Assembly: GCF_963678865.1 (NCBI RefSeq)
Contig: NZ_OY787459.1
Coordinates: 1,020,501-1,084,500, forward strand
From: Maridesulfovibrio sp.
GTDB lineage: Bacteria > Desulfobacterota > Desulfovibrionia > Desulfovibrionales > Desulfovibrionaceae
DNA length: 64,000 bases
Direction: 5' to 3'
Made by a program: the position numbers and the translations under genes. Shown here in pieces: positions 9,724-19,309 of the stretch (position 1 is the first letter of the stretch; every line of letters begins with the position of its first letter). The notes under the pieces are model-generated. The model did not search any database, was not told the DNA's origin, and was given only the letters and a program-made list of their open reading frames with translations.

Positions 9724-10221
9724 TTAACTATTATTTTCCTGCGAAACCTTCACAATGGGTTGAGCGAACTGGGTTGCACTGTCCCATGGAAAGAGAATCC
9801 AGGTATCCTGACTTACTTCAGTAATGAAGGTATCCACCAAAGGACGGCCTTCGGGCTTGGCGTAAATTGTGGCAAAATGAGCCTTGGGGACCATTTCACG
9901 GACCAGTCTGGCAGTGCCTCCGGTATCAACCAGATCGTCAACCAGCAACCAGCCTTCGCCGTCGCCTTTGAAATTTTTGAGTACAGTGGCTTTCTTTTCC
10001 TGAGTTTTCCAATCATAAGTGGAAATGCAGACGGTGTCGATAAGTCTTATCTCGAGCTCACGGGCTAAAATCGCCGCAGGGACCAGTCCGCCCCGGGTTA
10101 TAGCCAGAATGCCTTCAAAAGGCCCTTTTTCAAGCAGCCGCCAGGACAAAGCCCTGCAATCCCGGTGCAGCTGTTCCCAAGAAATGGGGTACATTTTATT
10201 ATATCTGTCTGCCTTGGACAA
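9724..10221 (-). CDS. gpt: Xanthine-guanine phosphoribosyltransferase
   Basis: Salvages guanine, xanthine and hypoxanthine to nucleotides with PRPP. The sequence follows E. coli Gpt closely: [20 protein letters not shown], then [20 protein letters not shown] containing the PRPP-binding acidic pair and loop, and [13 protein letters not shown]. At 165 residues it is slightly longer than E. coli Gpt (152). A TTG start is preferred because AAGGAG precedes it, whereas the next ATG has none. It lies directly upstream of the BMP-type importer, so uptake and phosphoribosylation of purines are probably coordinated. Confidence 0.95.
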   Translation of the reverse strand: MSKADRYNKMYPISWEQLHRDCRALSWRLLEKGPFEGILAITRGGLVPAAILARELEIRLIDTVCISTYDWKTQEKKATVLKNFKGDGEGWLLVDDLVDTGGTARLVREMVPKAHFATIYAKPEGRPLVDTFITEVSQDTWILFPWDSATQFAQPIVKVSQENNS

Positions 10222-10542
10222 TTTATCTTCTCCTTAATTTCCATGCATGCACGCGGTTTTCCCTAGCCCAACGAATGGACAAGGGCAACATAAAATTTAA
10301 AGCATTTCCACATTTATGAAAATTCAGGTTTATTTTCACCATGCAAAACATTTTTGCCGTTGCCGCAAACAGCAGGATACTTTTTAGCAGCAGATAACTG
10401 TTTACGTCTACCCTGCACAAGCCCTCAGCCTTGCACACGCCTTGGCAAACTTTATTTTTGGTTTTACATAAACCTGCGCCAAGGTTAAAAGAAAATGATA
10501 GGAAGCGAAAAACAAAACACCGCAAAATAAAGGTCATAGCTT
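10222..10542. other. Divergent promoter region, no gene seen
   Basis: This 321-bp space separates gpt (minus) from the GGDEF-like gene (plus) and should hold both promoters. The only structure I see is a spaced CCTTGGC/GCCAAGG pair at about 10439-10485. The minus-strand 104-residue frame here looks random. Confidence 0.4.
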
Positions 10543-11625
10543 ATGAGATTTCAAGATGCCGCCAGATTACGCTACAAGATTACCCTGCCCCTTATCCTTC
10601 TGCTGGCCCTGAGCGCACTTTACCTTTTTCATACCCTGCTGATTGAACGCAGAAATTTCACAGACACCCAAGGACTGCTGACCGGACTTCATCTTACCGC
10701 AGTGGAGATTCTTACCTCGCAGGAAGGTATGGGTGCGGATTCCGCCATAGGAACCTTCGCTGCTATCATTAAAAAACTACAGGAATATCCTGCCGACAAC
10801 CGCTTAACCAAATCACTGAACAACGAAGATTCCAGCCTGTTTTTTTCCGCTGAAAACTTTATCCGTGCAGCCAATTCAGGACAGGCAGACGCAATCAATA
10901 AAACTATGCGCAAGCTGGCTTCATCAATAGGCACGGTATCATCGGACATAAGCAAAGCTTCGAACAGATTTCACGTAAATCTGGTTAAATATGAATATGC
11001 AATCCTGTTTTTGATCTGTATTCTTGCAGTTATCCATTACTATATTGTGGACTCGCCAATGCGGGAAGAACTTATCCGCTGCGTACGGGAAAAAGAGCTG
11101 AGCCAAACCACCATCAAAAAACTGGCGGAACGGGATTCACTGACAAATCTCCCCGGCAGAATGAAATTTTACGAAGAATCGGAAAAAGCAGTATCCACTG
11201 CGACAAGATACGGGTCAGATCTGGCACTCATCAAGATGGACATCCACAATTTCAAAGCAATCAATCAGAAACACGGCCAGAAAACCGGAGACAAGATTCT
11301 GGCCGGTTTTGCCCGTGTAGTACGTAAAAATTTAAGACGCCCGGACAGCTTCTTCAGGGTCGGCGGAGATAAATTCATTATTCTGGCCCCGCACACTTCC
11401 GTGAAAAACGCAAAAAACCTTACTGACAAAATCAACAAACTTGTTTCGCAAACCAAAAGTCTGAACGCCGTACCCTTTCTGATGAATACCGGAATTGCAA
11501 TGTGCGGACATGATGAAAATTCCGAAACCCTGCTCAAAAAAGTTGATCTGGCCTTAAAAGAATCCAAAAAATATGGTCCCGGAACTGTATACACACACCC
11601 CGAATCCATTAAACCTGCCGAGTAA
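10543..11625 (+). CDS. Membrane GGDEF-domain protein with degenerate signature
   Basis: The N-terminus has a transmembrane helix (about 14-30), a periplasmic helical region of roughly 130 residues and a second helix at about 150-168. A GGDEF domain follows at about 195-355 (RDSLTNLPGRMKFYEESEKA). The active-site signature reads GGDKF at residues 274-278 instead of GG(D/E)EF. Lys in place of the catalytic Glu should abolish diguanylate cyclase activity, so it may act as a GTP or c-di-GMP sensor or a scaffold. No RxxD inhibitory site is evident at the usual position. Only three bases separate its stop from the peptidase start, so the two form an operon. Confidence 0.85.
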   Translation: MRFQDAARLRYKITLPLILLLALSALYLFHTLLIERRNFTDTQGLLTGLHLTAVEILTSQEGMGADSAIGTFAAIIKKLQEYPADNRLTKSLNNEDSSLFFSAENFIRAANSGQADAINKTMRKLASSIGTVSSDISKASNRFHVNLVKYEYAILFLICILAVIHYYIVDSPMREELIRCVREKELSQTTIKKLAERDSLTNLPGRMKFYEESEKAVSTATRYGSDLALIKMDIHNFKAINQKHGQKTGDKILAGFARVVRKNLRRPDSFFRVGGDKFIILAPHTSVKNAKNLTDKINKLVSQTKSLNAVPFLMNTGIAMCGHDENSETLLKKVDLALKESKKYGPGTVYTHPESIKPAE

Positions 11626-11628
11626 TAA

Positions 11629-13551
11629 ATGAAAAAGCTACAAATTCTCGTTGCTGCACTCACTGCTGCTGTTTTTATCTCTATCTCTGCCTGCTCCAGC
11701 CATCAGCCCGATACGGTGCAGGCTGTCCAGCCATCACATACCGGCTCAATTCCCCTACGCGATTTTTTTAAGAATCCGGTGGCAGAAGCTTTCAGCATCT
11801 CACCGGACGGCAAAAAAATCGCATGGCTTGCACCTTGGGAAAACCGGCTCAATATCTTTGTCAAAGATCTTTCCAGCGGGAAAACCACAAGAGTGACAAG
11901 TTCCACCAAGCGTGACATCTACGGTTATTTCTGGGTCGGCAATGAGCGCATTGTATTCGGACAGGATTCCGGCGGAGATGAAAATGTCCACACATTCTCC
12001 GCAGCCATTGACGGAAGCGGGGCAACCGATCTGACTCCTTTTGAAAATACCCGTACCAATCTGCTGGATGAACTGGAAAACGATGACGAACACATCCTGA
12101 TTGTCATGAACAGGGATGACCCCAGACTCTTTGATGTATACAGACTTAATGTTGTCAGCGGAGAACTTGAACTTGAAGCCCGCAACCCCGGAGATGTAAA
12201 CGAATGGAGGACAGACCATGACGGAAAAGTCCGCCTCGCCATTGCAAGCCGCAACGGGCAGAACGAAATTTTATACCGCAACAATGACTCCGAAATATTC
12301 CGCCCGATCATGGATGTTGACTTAAGGACTCAATTCAGTCCTCTGATTTTTGATTTCGATAACAGGAAATTTTACGTCAGCACCAATATAGACCGGGATA
12401 AACAAGCCATTTACCTCTTTAATCCGGAAACCAAAAAGCTGGAACAGTTAATTTTCGAACACCCGGATGTTGATGTAGAGCGGCTTCTTTATTCAAAAAA
12501 ACGTAAAATTATTACCGGAGCAGGCTTTTTCACTGACAAGCATCATTACGTTTTTTTTGATGATGACCGCGAAAAAGTACAGAACGATCTGGAGAAACTG
12601 CTGCCCGGATATGAAGTTGTCATAACTGCTGCGGACCGGGAAGAAGACAAATATATTGTCCGTACATACTCCGACCGTAGTTTAGGGGCGGGTTATATCT
12701 ACGATGTCAATAACAAGAAATTGACAAAAATTACTGATGTCAGCCCTTGGCTTGATGAATCGCAGATGGCTGAGATGAAACCGGTTTCCTTTATTTCCCG
12801 TGACGGACTGACTATCCACGGCTACCTGACCCTGCCCAAAAACAGAAAACCGGGCAACCTGCCTGTAGTCATTAACCCGCATGGCGGACCGTGGTTACGC
12901 GATTACTGGGAATTCAACCCGGAAACTCAATTTCTGGCCAATCTGGGCATTGCGGTAATGCAGGTTAATTTCCGTGGCTCCACAGGATACGGACGCGAAT
13001 TCATGGAAAAAGGGTTTAAGCAATGGGGCCGGAACATGCAAAACGATCTGACCGACGCAGCCCACTGGCTAATGGATCTGGGCATTGCGGACCCTGACAG
13101 GATAGCTATTTACGGAGGGTCATACGGAGGTTATGCAACCCTTGCCGGACTGACCTTCACCCCTGATCTATATGCCTGCGGAATCGATTATGTAGGGCCT
13201 TCCAACCTGTTCACCCTGCTGGAGACCCTGCCTCCGTACTGGGAAAATGAAAAACAGGATTTCTACCTCAAAATAGGTGATCCGGTCCGCGACTATAAAA
13301 TGTTACGCAAGATTTCACCTGTTTTCCATGCGGATAAAATCAAAGCTCCCCTTTTTGTTGCGCAGGGAGCCAACGATCCCCGAGTGAAAAAAGCCGAATC
13401 GGACCAGATAGTAACAGCCCTGCGTAACCGCGGCGTTGCCGTGGAATATATGGTCAAAGATAACGAAGGACATGGCTTCCACAATCAGGAAAACCGTTTT
13501 GATTTTTACGAAGCCATGGAAAAATTCCTGAATAAACACCTGCTGCGGTAG
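11629..13551 (+). CDS. S9 prolyl-oligopeptidase family lipoprotein
   Basis: Predicted exported serine peptidase anchored as a lipoprotein: the signal sequence ends ISISAC at about residue 22. A beta-propeller covers roughly residues 45-390. The C-terminal alpha/beta hydrolase holds the nucleophile in YGGSYGGYATL, the Asp in GANDPRVKKAES and the His in DNEGHGFH. Family members cleave short peptides, often after proline or as acyl-aminoacyl peptidases; specificity cannot be read here. It follows the GGDEF-like gene by three bases and ends at a bidirectional terminator. Confidence 0.93.
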   Translation: MKKLQILVAALTAAVFISISACSSHQPDTVQAVQPSHTGSIPLRDFFKNPVAEAFSISPDGKKIAWLAPWENRLNIFVKDLSSGKTTRVTSSTKRDIYGYFWVGNERIVFGQDSGGDENVHTFSAAIDGSGATDLTPFENTRTNLLDELENDDEHILIVMNRDDPRLFDVYRLNVVSGELELEARNPGDVNEWRTDHDGKVRLAIASRNGQNEILYRNNDSEIFRPIMDVDLRTQFSPLIFDFDNRKFYVSTNIDRDKQAIYLFNPETKKLEQLIFEHPDVDVERLLYSKKRKIITGAGFFTDKHHYVFFDDDREKVQNDLEKLLPGYEVVITAADREEDKYIVRTYSDRSLGAGYIYDVNNKKLTKITDVSPWLDESQMAEMKPVSFISRDGLTIHGYLTLPKNRKPGNLPVVINPHGGPWLRDYWEFNPETQFLANLGIAVMQVNFRGSTGYGREFMEKGFKQWGRNMQNDLTDAAHWLMDLGIADPDRIAIYGGSYGGYATLAGLTFTPDLYACGIDYVGPSNLFTLLETLPPYWENEKQDFYLKIGDPVRDYKMLRKISPVFHADKIKAPLFVAQGANDPRVKKAESDQIVTALRNRGVAVEYMVKDNEGHGFHNQENRFDFYEAMEKFLNKHLLR

Positions 13552-13570
13552 CTTAAACTATCGAGTCATT

Positions 13571-13609
13571 AAAAAACGCCGCATCCTCTATGGAGTGCGG
13601 CGTTTTTAT
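13571..13609. terminator. Bidirectional intrinsic terminator
   Basis: AAAAACGCCGCA ... TGCGGCGTTTTT with an inner TCC/GGA pairing, T-rich on both strands. It separates the convergent S9 peptidase and dgt genes. Confidence 0.85.
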
Positions 13610-13629
13610 TTTGAAAAACAAGGATCAAA

Positions 13630-14952
13630 CTATCTTCGCAGCAGCGATATTCCCGAAATTTTATTAAAAGTCCGTACTGCAAAGGTATCGGTCATACCGG
13701 AAACATAATCTACAATCTTCTGGATATTTTGATACACACTTGCATCTGGTGAAGGTGCATAAAGTTCGGGCAGCAGCTTGACTGATTTTCTGCACTTGGC
13801 ACCAAGCTCGCCTTTATTGTGGATTTCAATGACAATCTGTCCCAGAAAGTCCAAAATCTTCCAGAGCACTTCGTATGCAGCGGACTCGGTTTCAATTACT
13901 TCGGTGGAGTTGTAAACTTTTTCAATTGCGATTTTTTTGAGCCTGCTGAATTCCTCTGCCTTGGCAATTTCTTCAGTAAGGCTGGAATTGAATCTCCCGG
14001 CCAGAATTTCCTGTTCGTGCTCAAAAAAGATATCGCTGCAACTTTCCACCAGCGCATTGATGGTGCAGGCCCGCAGGTATTCAACCTGCTCCTTCTTGCC
14101 CGGGATACAATCAACTCGTGAAATTATATCCGGCTTGTTATCCAGAACATCCAAGAAAATACGCCGCAATTCATCAAAAGATATTAAATCGAGCCGATGC
14201 CCGTCTTCAATATCAATGACATGATAGCAGATGTCGTCCGCTGCTTCCACCAGATAGGCAAAAGGATGGCGCGCCCATTTTTTATCTTCCAATTCGATTA
14301 ACCCGAGATGCCCTGCAATCTCAGCATAGATATCTGCTTCACTGGCAAATATTCCGAATTTAGTCTTATTTTCAATATGTCCCGAGATATAGGGGTATTT
14401 GGTAAAAGCAGCCAAAGTAGCGCAGGTAAGCTGCATACCTCCCTTACTGTAAGGTCGTTGCAACGCAAGAATATTGCGCAACCCCTGCGCATTACCTTCA
14501 AACCAGATGAAATCAGCCTGTTGTCCTTTATCGACCATGGAACAAAGTTCCGTACCTATTTCCGAACTTTGAAACCAGTCGCGGATTACATCCTCTCCGG
14601 AATGTCCAAAAGGCGGATTGCCTATGTCATGGGCAAGACAGGCCGTGGCTACCACGGTTCCCGGTTCCGAAGGAATCAAATCAAGATCGTCATACTTTTT
14701 TACCAACCTGCTACCGACCATATTGCCCAGAGATCTGCCCACAGAAGAAGTCTCCAGACTGTGAGTCAGTCTGGTTCGCACGTAATCACTACGCGAGAGA
14801 GGGAACACCTGTGTTTTATCCTGTAATCTCCTGAAAGCGGAGGAGAAAATTATGCGGTCGAAATCACGCTGGAATTCGCTGCGGTCTTTATCTATATAAT
14901 TAGATTTTTCTTTTCCGATTCTCTGCTTGCTGATTAGCTTATTCCACTGCAT
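13630..14952 (-). CDS. dgt: Deoxyguanosinetriphosphate triphosphohydrolase
   Basis: HD-domain enzyme hydrolysing dGTP or other dNTPs to nucleoside and triphosphate, controlling dNTP pools; several relatives act against phage. RIIFSSAFRRLQDKTQVFPL and RTRLTHSLETSSVGRSLG carry the first metal His, and AHDIGNPPFGHSGED supplies the HD pair. At 440 residues it belongs to the shorter, non-enterobacterial subgroup of the family. A Shine-Dalgarno-like AAAGGATAGG precedes the ATG. The solute-binding protein gene lies 18 bp upstream on the same strand and may be co-transcribed. Confidence 0.93.
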   Translation of the reverse strand: MQWNKLISKQRIGKEKSNYIDKDRSEFQRDFDRIIFSSAFRRLQDKTQVFPLSRSDYVRTRLTHSLETSSVGRSLGNMVGSRLVKKYDDLDLIPSEPGTVVATACLAHDIGNPPFGHSGEDVIRDWFQSSEIGTELCSMVDKGQQADFIWFEGNAQGLRNILALQRPYSKGGMQLTCATLAAFTKYPYISGHIENKTKFGIFASEADIYAEIAGHLGLIELEDKKWARHPFAYLVEAADDICYHVIDIEDGHRLDLISFDELRRIFLDVLDNKPDIISRVDCIPGKKEQVEYLRACTINALVESCSDIFFEHEQEILAGRFNSSLTEEIAKAEEFSRLKKIAIEKVYNSTEVIETESAAYEVLWKILDFLGQIVIEIHNKGELGAKCRKSVKLLPELYAPSPDASVYQNIQKIVDYVSGMTDTFAVRTFNKISGISLLRR

Positions 14953-14970
14953 TTATATCCTATCCTTTAA

Positions 14971-15741
14971 CTACTCATCAAAATACTTTTTCCTGATCCG
15001 ATCCAAAGTTCCATCATAACGCATTGATCTTAATGCTGAGTTGAATCTCTTTCTCAGGAATCTCAACTTGCGTTTTTTGGAAAAAGCAACATGCACATCG
15101 CTGGAATTGATAGAAGGTCCAAGCTTTCTAACCTGTTCCGCAACCCCCATCTCTTTCATGATATTCAATGATGAAATAGTATCTCCGACATAAATATCAA
15201 ACCGGCCTCTGAGAAGCTTGGCTATATTCATTTCCGGGGAAACACCTATTTGAACTCTGGATGCCGGGATTTCATTTTCTAAAAAAGAGTCCACAGCCTT
15301 ACCGTAACTATACCCACTCACAATCCCGAACGAACAATTCTTAAGTTGATTTAAATCACCATCAAAAACAAGGGGGGAATCTCGACGCACGAAAAAAGAT
15401 ATCTTTTCTTTACGTACAGGCTCACTGAAAAACATTTTCCTTACACGTTCAGGACGCTTGAACACTCCGAAAACACCATCCACTTCTCCAGACATGCCCA
15501 TAGATAGAGCCCGTTTCCATGGAATAAGGGTAATTTCTAATTCTTCACCCATACGGCGAAAACATTCCCGCAAAACTTCAACATCATAGCCTTGAAATGT
15601 CCCGTTGCTATGGTACGAATACGGCTCATACTCCAAAGAGACAAGAGTATACGCCTTCGCTACTCCATGATGAGAAGCGAATATAAAAATAACGCCAAAC
15701 AGTAATGCGATAAATTTAAGTTTCAACCACTTTTTATCCAT
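14971..15741 (-). CDS. Orphan SBP_bac_3 periplasmic binding protein
   Basis: Type-3 extracellular solute-binding domain behind a signal peptide (FIALLFGVIFIFASHHGVAKA). The typical opening SLEYEPYSYHSNGTFQGYDVEVL and the IPWKRAL segment seen in related orphan proteins are present. No ABC permease or ATPase is adjacent. Many such orphan proteins in Desulfovibrio are thought to feed signalling systems or unlinked transporters; the ligand is unknown. I prefer the ATG at 15741 over a TTG at 15759, although neither has a strong ribosome site. Confidence 0.85.
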   Translation of the reverse strand: MDKKWLKLKFIALLFGVIFIFASHHGVAKAYTLVSLEYEPYSYHSNGTFQGYDVEVLRECFRRMGEELEITLIPWKRALSMGMSGEVDGVFGVFKRPERVRKMFFSEPVRKEKISFFVRRDSPLVFDGDLNQLKNCSFGIVSGYSYGKAVDSFLENEIPASRVQIGVSPEMNIAKLLRGRFDIYVGDTISSLNIMKEMGVAEQVRKLGPSINSSDVHVAFSKKRKLRFLRKRFNSALRSMRYDGTLDRIRKKYFDE

Positions 15742-15786
15742 ACCGTAAACATAGCGCAATAGGGATATTGCGGCAATAAAATCATC

Positions 15787-17235
15787 CTAGACGCCCACTT
15801 CCGACCCTCTATATGCAAAAAATAACTTCAATATTTTTCGAATCTTATCTGAGAACAGCTTTTCTCCCAACAACTTTCCGGCAACCTTTTTATTCATTTC
15901 AGATAATGTCGGGTAAGGATGGACAGCCCCGGCAAGAGTTGAAAGACCGACCCTGCCGTTTAATACCGCAATCCACTCGGAAAGCAGTTCCCCGGCATGA
16001 ACCGCCGCAAGCTGACAACCGATGGGTTTGCCTTTCTCGTTCAGCAACAGCTTTATCAGCCCCCGTCCTTCTCCTTCGGCCAAAGCACGGTCACAGGTGG
16101 AAAATTCTTCGATTACGGTTTTATACTTGATGCCTGCCTTATGCGCTGCTTTTTCATTCATTCCCACACTGGCAAGTTCCGGGTCTGTATAAGTACACCA
16201 AGGCAGCCATGTATAATCAGCCTTGCGCGGTAAATGAAAAACCGCATTGGAGATTACAATGCCTCCCTCGTAGCCCGCAGCGTGGGTAAAACGGTATTTC
16301 CCGGTCACATCTCCGGCAGCATAAATATTTGATACTGATGAACGCATTCGTGCGTCCACCGTAATAGAACCATGAGCCAGCTCAACACCAATCTTATCCA
16401 GCCCCAGCCCTGTTGTATTGGAACTGCGGCCCATAGCCAGAAGCAATTTGGAAGCTGAAACAGTTATGCTCTCACCGCCCGACTTCAAATGAACCTCAAC
16501 ACCACTATCAACATTACGGACGTCCTCAATCGTCGAACCAAGAATAAAGCGCACTCCATCGTCTGCCATTCCGTCCATTACATAGCGGGCCATATCCTCA
16601 TCTTCACGGCTGAGTATCTGATTACTGCGCTGCACAACCGTAACTTCGCTCCCAAGACGCTGGAAAGACTGTGCCATTTCCACAGCGATTGGTCCCCCTC
16701 CGAGCACGATAAGAGACTGCGGCAACTCCGGCAGTGAAAAAAGATCCACATTGGTCAAATAAGGAACTTCATCCAAACCTTTAATTAGCGGAACCGCAGG
16801 AGATGATCCGGTAGCGACAACCCATGAACGGGCTGAAACATTTCGCCCATTCAGGGAAACGGAATGAGCATCAATAAAATAAACTTTGCCGAAACGGACT
16901 TCAACTCCCAACGAGTTAAACCGTTCCACGGAATCGTGAACTTGAATCTCAGCTATTACTTCGTTAATACGTTGAACAACCTGAGAGTAATCCACCGGGG
17001 GCAATTCGACCTCAGGCAAACCGAAATCTCCGGCCCGGCCCATTAGATGACGCACCCGAGCTGTGCGGATCAAAGTTTTGCTGGGAACACAGCCATAGTG
17101 CAGGCAATCCCCGCCAAGCCGCTCATCCTTATCAATAAGCAGCACCTTCACCCCTAATTGCGAGGCACCGGCAGCAACTGTCAATCCGGCAGCCCCACCG
17201 CCGATCACGCCGAGATCAAAATCGTATGAAGCCAT
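15787..17235 (-). CDS. FAD-dependent pyridine nucleotide-disulfide oxidoreductase
   Basis: Member of the dihydrolipoamide dehydrogenase/mercuric reductase family. It has an N-terminal FAD-binding GVIGGGAAGLTVA, a redox-active disulfide C44/C49 (GGDCLHYGCVPSKTL), the NAD(P)H fold VLGGGPIAVEMAQSF near residue 182, and a second FAD motif NIYAAGDVTG. The C-terminal dimerisation domain has the catalytic HPYPTLSE, matching the mercuric-reductase/Lpd-like group where Lpd has HAHPTL. There is no N-terminal HMA domain and no 2-oxoacid dehydrogenase genes nearby, so the substrate is open. It sits 12 bp downstream of glk on the same strand. Confidence 0.9.
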   Translation of the reverse strand: MASYDFDLGVIGGGAAGLTVAAGASQLGVKVLLIDKDERLGGDCLHYGCVPSKTLIRTARVRHLMGRAGDFGLPEVELPPVDYSQVVQRINEVIAEIQVHDSVERFNSLGVEVRFGKVYFIDAHSVSLNGRNVSARSWVVATGSSPAVPLIKGLDEVPYLTNVDLFSLPELPQSLIVLGGGPIAVEMAQSFQRLGSEVTVVQRSNQILSREDEDMARYVMDGMADDGVRFILGSTIEDVRNVDSGVEVHLKSGGESITVSASKLLLAMGRSSNTTGLGLDKIGVELAHGSITVDARMRSSVSNIYAAGDVTGKYRFTHAAGYEGGIVISNAVFHLPRKADYTWLPWCTYTDPELASVGMNEKAAHKAGIKYKTVIEEFSTCDRALAEGEGRGLIKLLLNEKGKPIGCQLAAVHAGELLSEWIAVLNGRVGLSTLAGAVHPYPTLSEMNKKVAGKLLGEKLFSDKIRKILKLFFAYRGSEVGV

Positions 17236-17247
17236 TATTTTTCCACC

Positions 17248-18204
17248 TTAAACGTACAGCACACCCCGCAAAGCAGCACCGTAAAGGCCGCTCTCCTGAT
17301 TATCATTCAAAAAAACAGGTATCTGTTTCAAAAAATCGCCCATGGAACTGGAATCGAGAAATTCATCCATGAACACAGGTTGCTCAACCACAAAGGGGTT
17401 CTTGGCCACGATCCCCCCTGCAATGTAAAGTCCCCCGGTAGCGCAGACGCTGATAGCGTAGTTTCGACAGCAACGAGCGGTAAACCGGGAATACCATTCA
17501 AGTGTTTTTCCGCCCTGCTTCATTTTCTCGGCCACTTTGCTCGGCTCAAGGTCTTCTCCGGTTAAAAAAAGGTGTAACATGTTCAGACCGCGACCGGTAA
17601 GCACCTCATCACCGCAACAATAAGAAATTTTGCGTTTATCCATGACAAATCTACAAAAATCCAATTCATCGGCTGTCTGGCACGGGAAGCTGATGTGTCC
17701 TGCTTCGGACGGGACAGGCACATAGCCCAGTTCCGAAACAGGAACAGGAACCAGTGCGCAATGCCCCAGCCCGGTTCCGGCACCGATTACCCCGACTGTT
17801 CCGATAGGTGAAATCTCAACATCATGAATAATCCGGCAACCTTCAACCGCCGCAGTACGGCAGGCATAGGCCTGTGCCGCAAAATCATTGATCAGTACGG
17901 CAGCGCGAAAGCCGTATTTCTTATAACCTTCACGAAAATCAACTTCCCAGTCCACATTAGTCACGTTACAGTAAACCCCGCCAACCACAGGGCCTGCCAC
18001 GGCAATAACTGCAACGTCAAAATCTGAAGGCACATACGAAAAATCGCTTTCAGCCAACATTTCCATAAGATGGTCAAAGCTGCGGGCTTCCACACTGGAA
18101 AGCCAGACGGTTTCTTTCATGACCAGCTTATGGCCCGGACCAGACTCAAATGCAGCAAACCTGCTGTTTGTGCCACCAATATCAACGGCAAGAACAAGAC
18201 CCAT
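17248..18204 (-). CDS. glk: Glucokinase
   Basis: Phosphorylates glucose with ATP at the entry to glycolysis. It is the COG0837 (E. coli Glk) type rather than ROK. The ATP motif LAVDIGGTNSRFA is at the N-terminus; VINDFAAQAYA-like sequence (LINDFAAQAYACR) around residue 104 holds the catalytic Asp; GVIGAGTGLGHCAL and SEAGHISFP complete the sugar and phosphate sites. The length (318) matches E. coli Glk (321). It is probably co-transcribed with the downstream flavoprotein. Confidence 0.92.
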   Translation of the reverse strand: MGLVLAVDIGGTNSRFAAFESGPGHKLVMKETVWLSSVEARSFDHLMEMLAESDFSYVPSDFDVAVIAVAGPVVGGVYCNVTNVDWEVDFREGYKKYGFRAAVLINDFAAQAYACRTAAVEGCRIIHDVEISPIGTVGVIGAGTGLGHCALVPVPVSELGYVPVPSEAGHISFPCQTADELDFCRFVMDKRKISYCCGDEVLTGRGLNMLHLFLTGEDLEPSKVAEKMKQGGKTLEWYSRFTARCCRNYAISVCATGGLYIAGGIVAKNPFVVEQPVFMDEFLDSSSMGDFLKQIPVFLNDNQESGLYGAALRGVLYV

Positions 18205-18357
18205 TACAGCAATCCCCTGCTCTAAAATTTAACAAACGGTTCCAAACAACCTGACTGAATTCTAATACATTAATAAGAATTAATAAATGTGCTCTACACA
18301 GTTTTCACATGAATAATAGATTTCAGGCTAAGCTGTTGGTGTCATAAAATAGACACC

Positions 18358-18403
18358 AAAAAGCCCGGGCGGACTGCCCCATTACAGGACGCCGCACCGG
18401 GCT
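18358..18403 (-). terminator. Terminator of motB-motA
   Basis: AGCCCGG (18362-18368) pairs with CCGGGCT (18397-18403), with extra CGG/CCG pairing inside, followed by UUUUUGG on the minus strand. It isolates the stator genes from glk. Confidence 0.75.
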
Positions 18404-18439
18404 GTTTATTCAATTATGCCTAAGAGATTTTTTAATGAG

Positions 18440-19309
18440 CTAGGAAGCCTTGGCCTTAACCAAAGGGACTTCATGAAGAATCTTATCTTTGGACTTCTTC
18501 TCATCCCGGCGCATTTTAATATATTTGCGGGTGATATTCCTGAGAGCTTCGGCCTTCTCTTCACGATCATCAACATCCAAAAAAGCACCAAGTTTACGTT
18601 CCAGCTTGTAGGGATTCTGTTCATTTTTAATTGCAATTACGCCATCAAGAATCATTTTCTGATTAATCAGCTCGTTACGGGTCCGGCAACGCACAGTTTC
18701 AGCCATGGGCGCGAAAATCATGTTACTGAAAATTACTCCGTAAAGGGTTGAAATAAAAGCTACCGGAATATGTTTAAGAATCATGGCAGGGTTATCAATA
18801 CCCATCAACAGTCCGATCAGTCCGATTACAGACCCGGCGACCCCGAAGGCAGGAGCAAAACGGGCCATGGACTGGAAGACTCTTTCGGATTCACTTCGGC
18901 GCATGTTGAAAAATGACATTTCGGTCTTCAGGCAATCCTTAATCTCATCTTCCTCAAAATTATCCACCAGCAGCATGAGCGCATTACGTAAAAATGAAAT
19001 TGTTGTTTTCTCTCCTGCTTTTTCAAGGGATAACATGCCATCCATTTTCGAGCGAACACTCAAATCCAGCAGGGTTTCCACAATTTCCTCATGAGTGGCA
19101 AGACGAGTAGAATAACTGTCCTGCACCACCCGGAAAGCATTCTGAAGCTGCTCCACCGGATAGCTGAGCAACACTGCCACAGCGAGGCCGGAAAGCACAA
19201 TTGCAAGGGCTGCGGCATTCCAATAAAGGGCGACACCTCCGCTAAGCCAGAAACTGCCTGCAAAAACAGCAGAAGCGACAACCACACCAATTAAATTTTT
19301 CTTATTCAT
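18440..19309 (-). CDS. motA: MotA-family stator subunit
   Basis: Membrane ion-channel subunit pairing with the MotB-like protein to drive flagellar rotation. Four membrane segments are evident (about 5-22, 28-50, 150-175, 185-205), with a cytoplasmic loop between. SMARFAPAFGVAGSVIGLIG matches the MotA TM3 region with its conserved prolines. It starts inside the MotB stop (GGAGGTATGTAATG), giving tight translational coupling. Gene order motB-motA is the reverse of the usual. No flagellar genes flank the pair, so this may be an additional stator set. Confidence 0.87.
   Translation of the reverse strand: MNKKNLIGVVVASAVFAGSFWLSGGVALYWNAAALAIVLSGLAVAVLLSYPVEQLQNAFRVVQDSYSTRLATHEEIVETLLDLSVRSKMDGMLSLEKAGEKTTISFLRNALMLLVDNFEEDEIKDCLKTEMSFFNMRRSESERVFQSMARFAPAFGVAGSVIGLIGLLMGIDNPAMILKHIPVAFISTLYGVIFSNMIFAPMAETVRCRTRNELINQKMILDGVIAIKNEQNPYKLERKLGAFLDVDDREEKAEALRNITRKYIKMRRDEKKSKDKILHEVPLVKAKAS

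Noticed and set aside
8816..9727. 303-residue plus-strand open frame
   Set aside because: Antisense of the BMP-type binding protein; no ribosome site and low-complexity composition.
10543..11625. Active diguanylate cyclase at 10543
   Set aside because: The signature is GGDKF; the catalytic Glu is missing.
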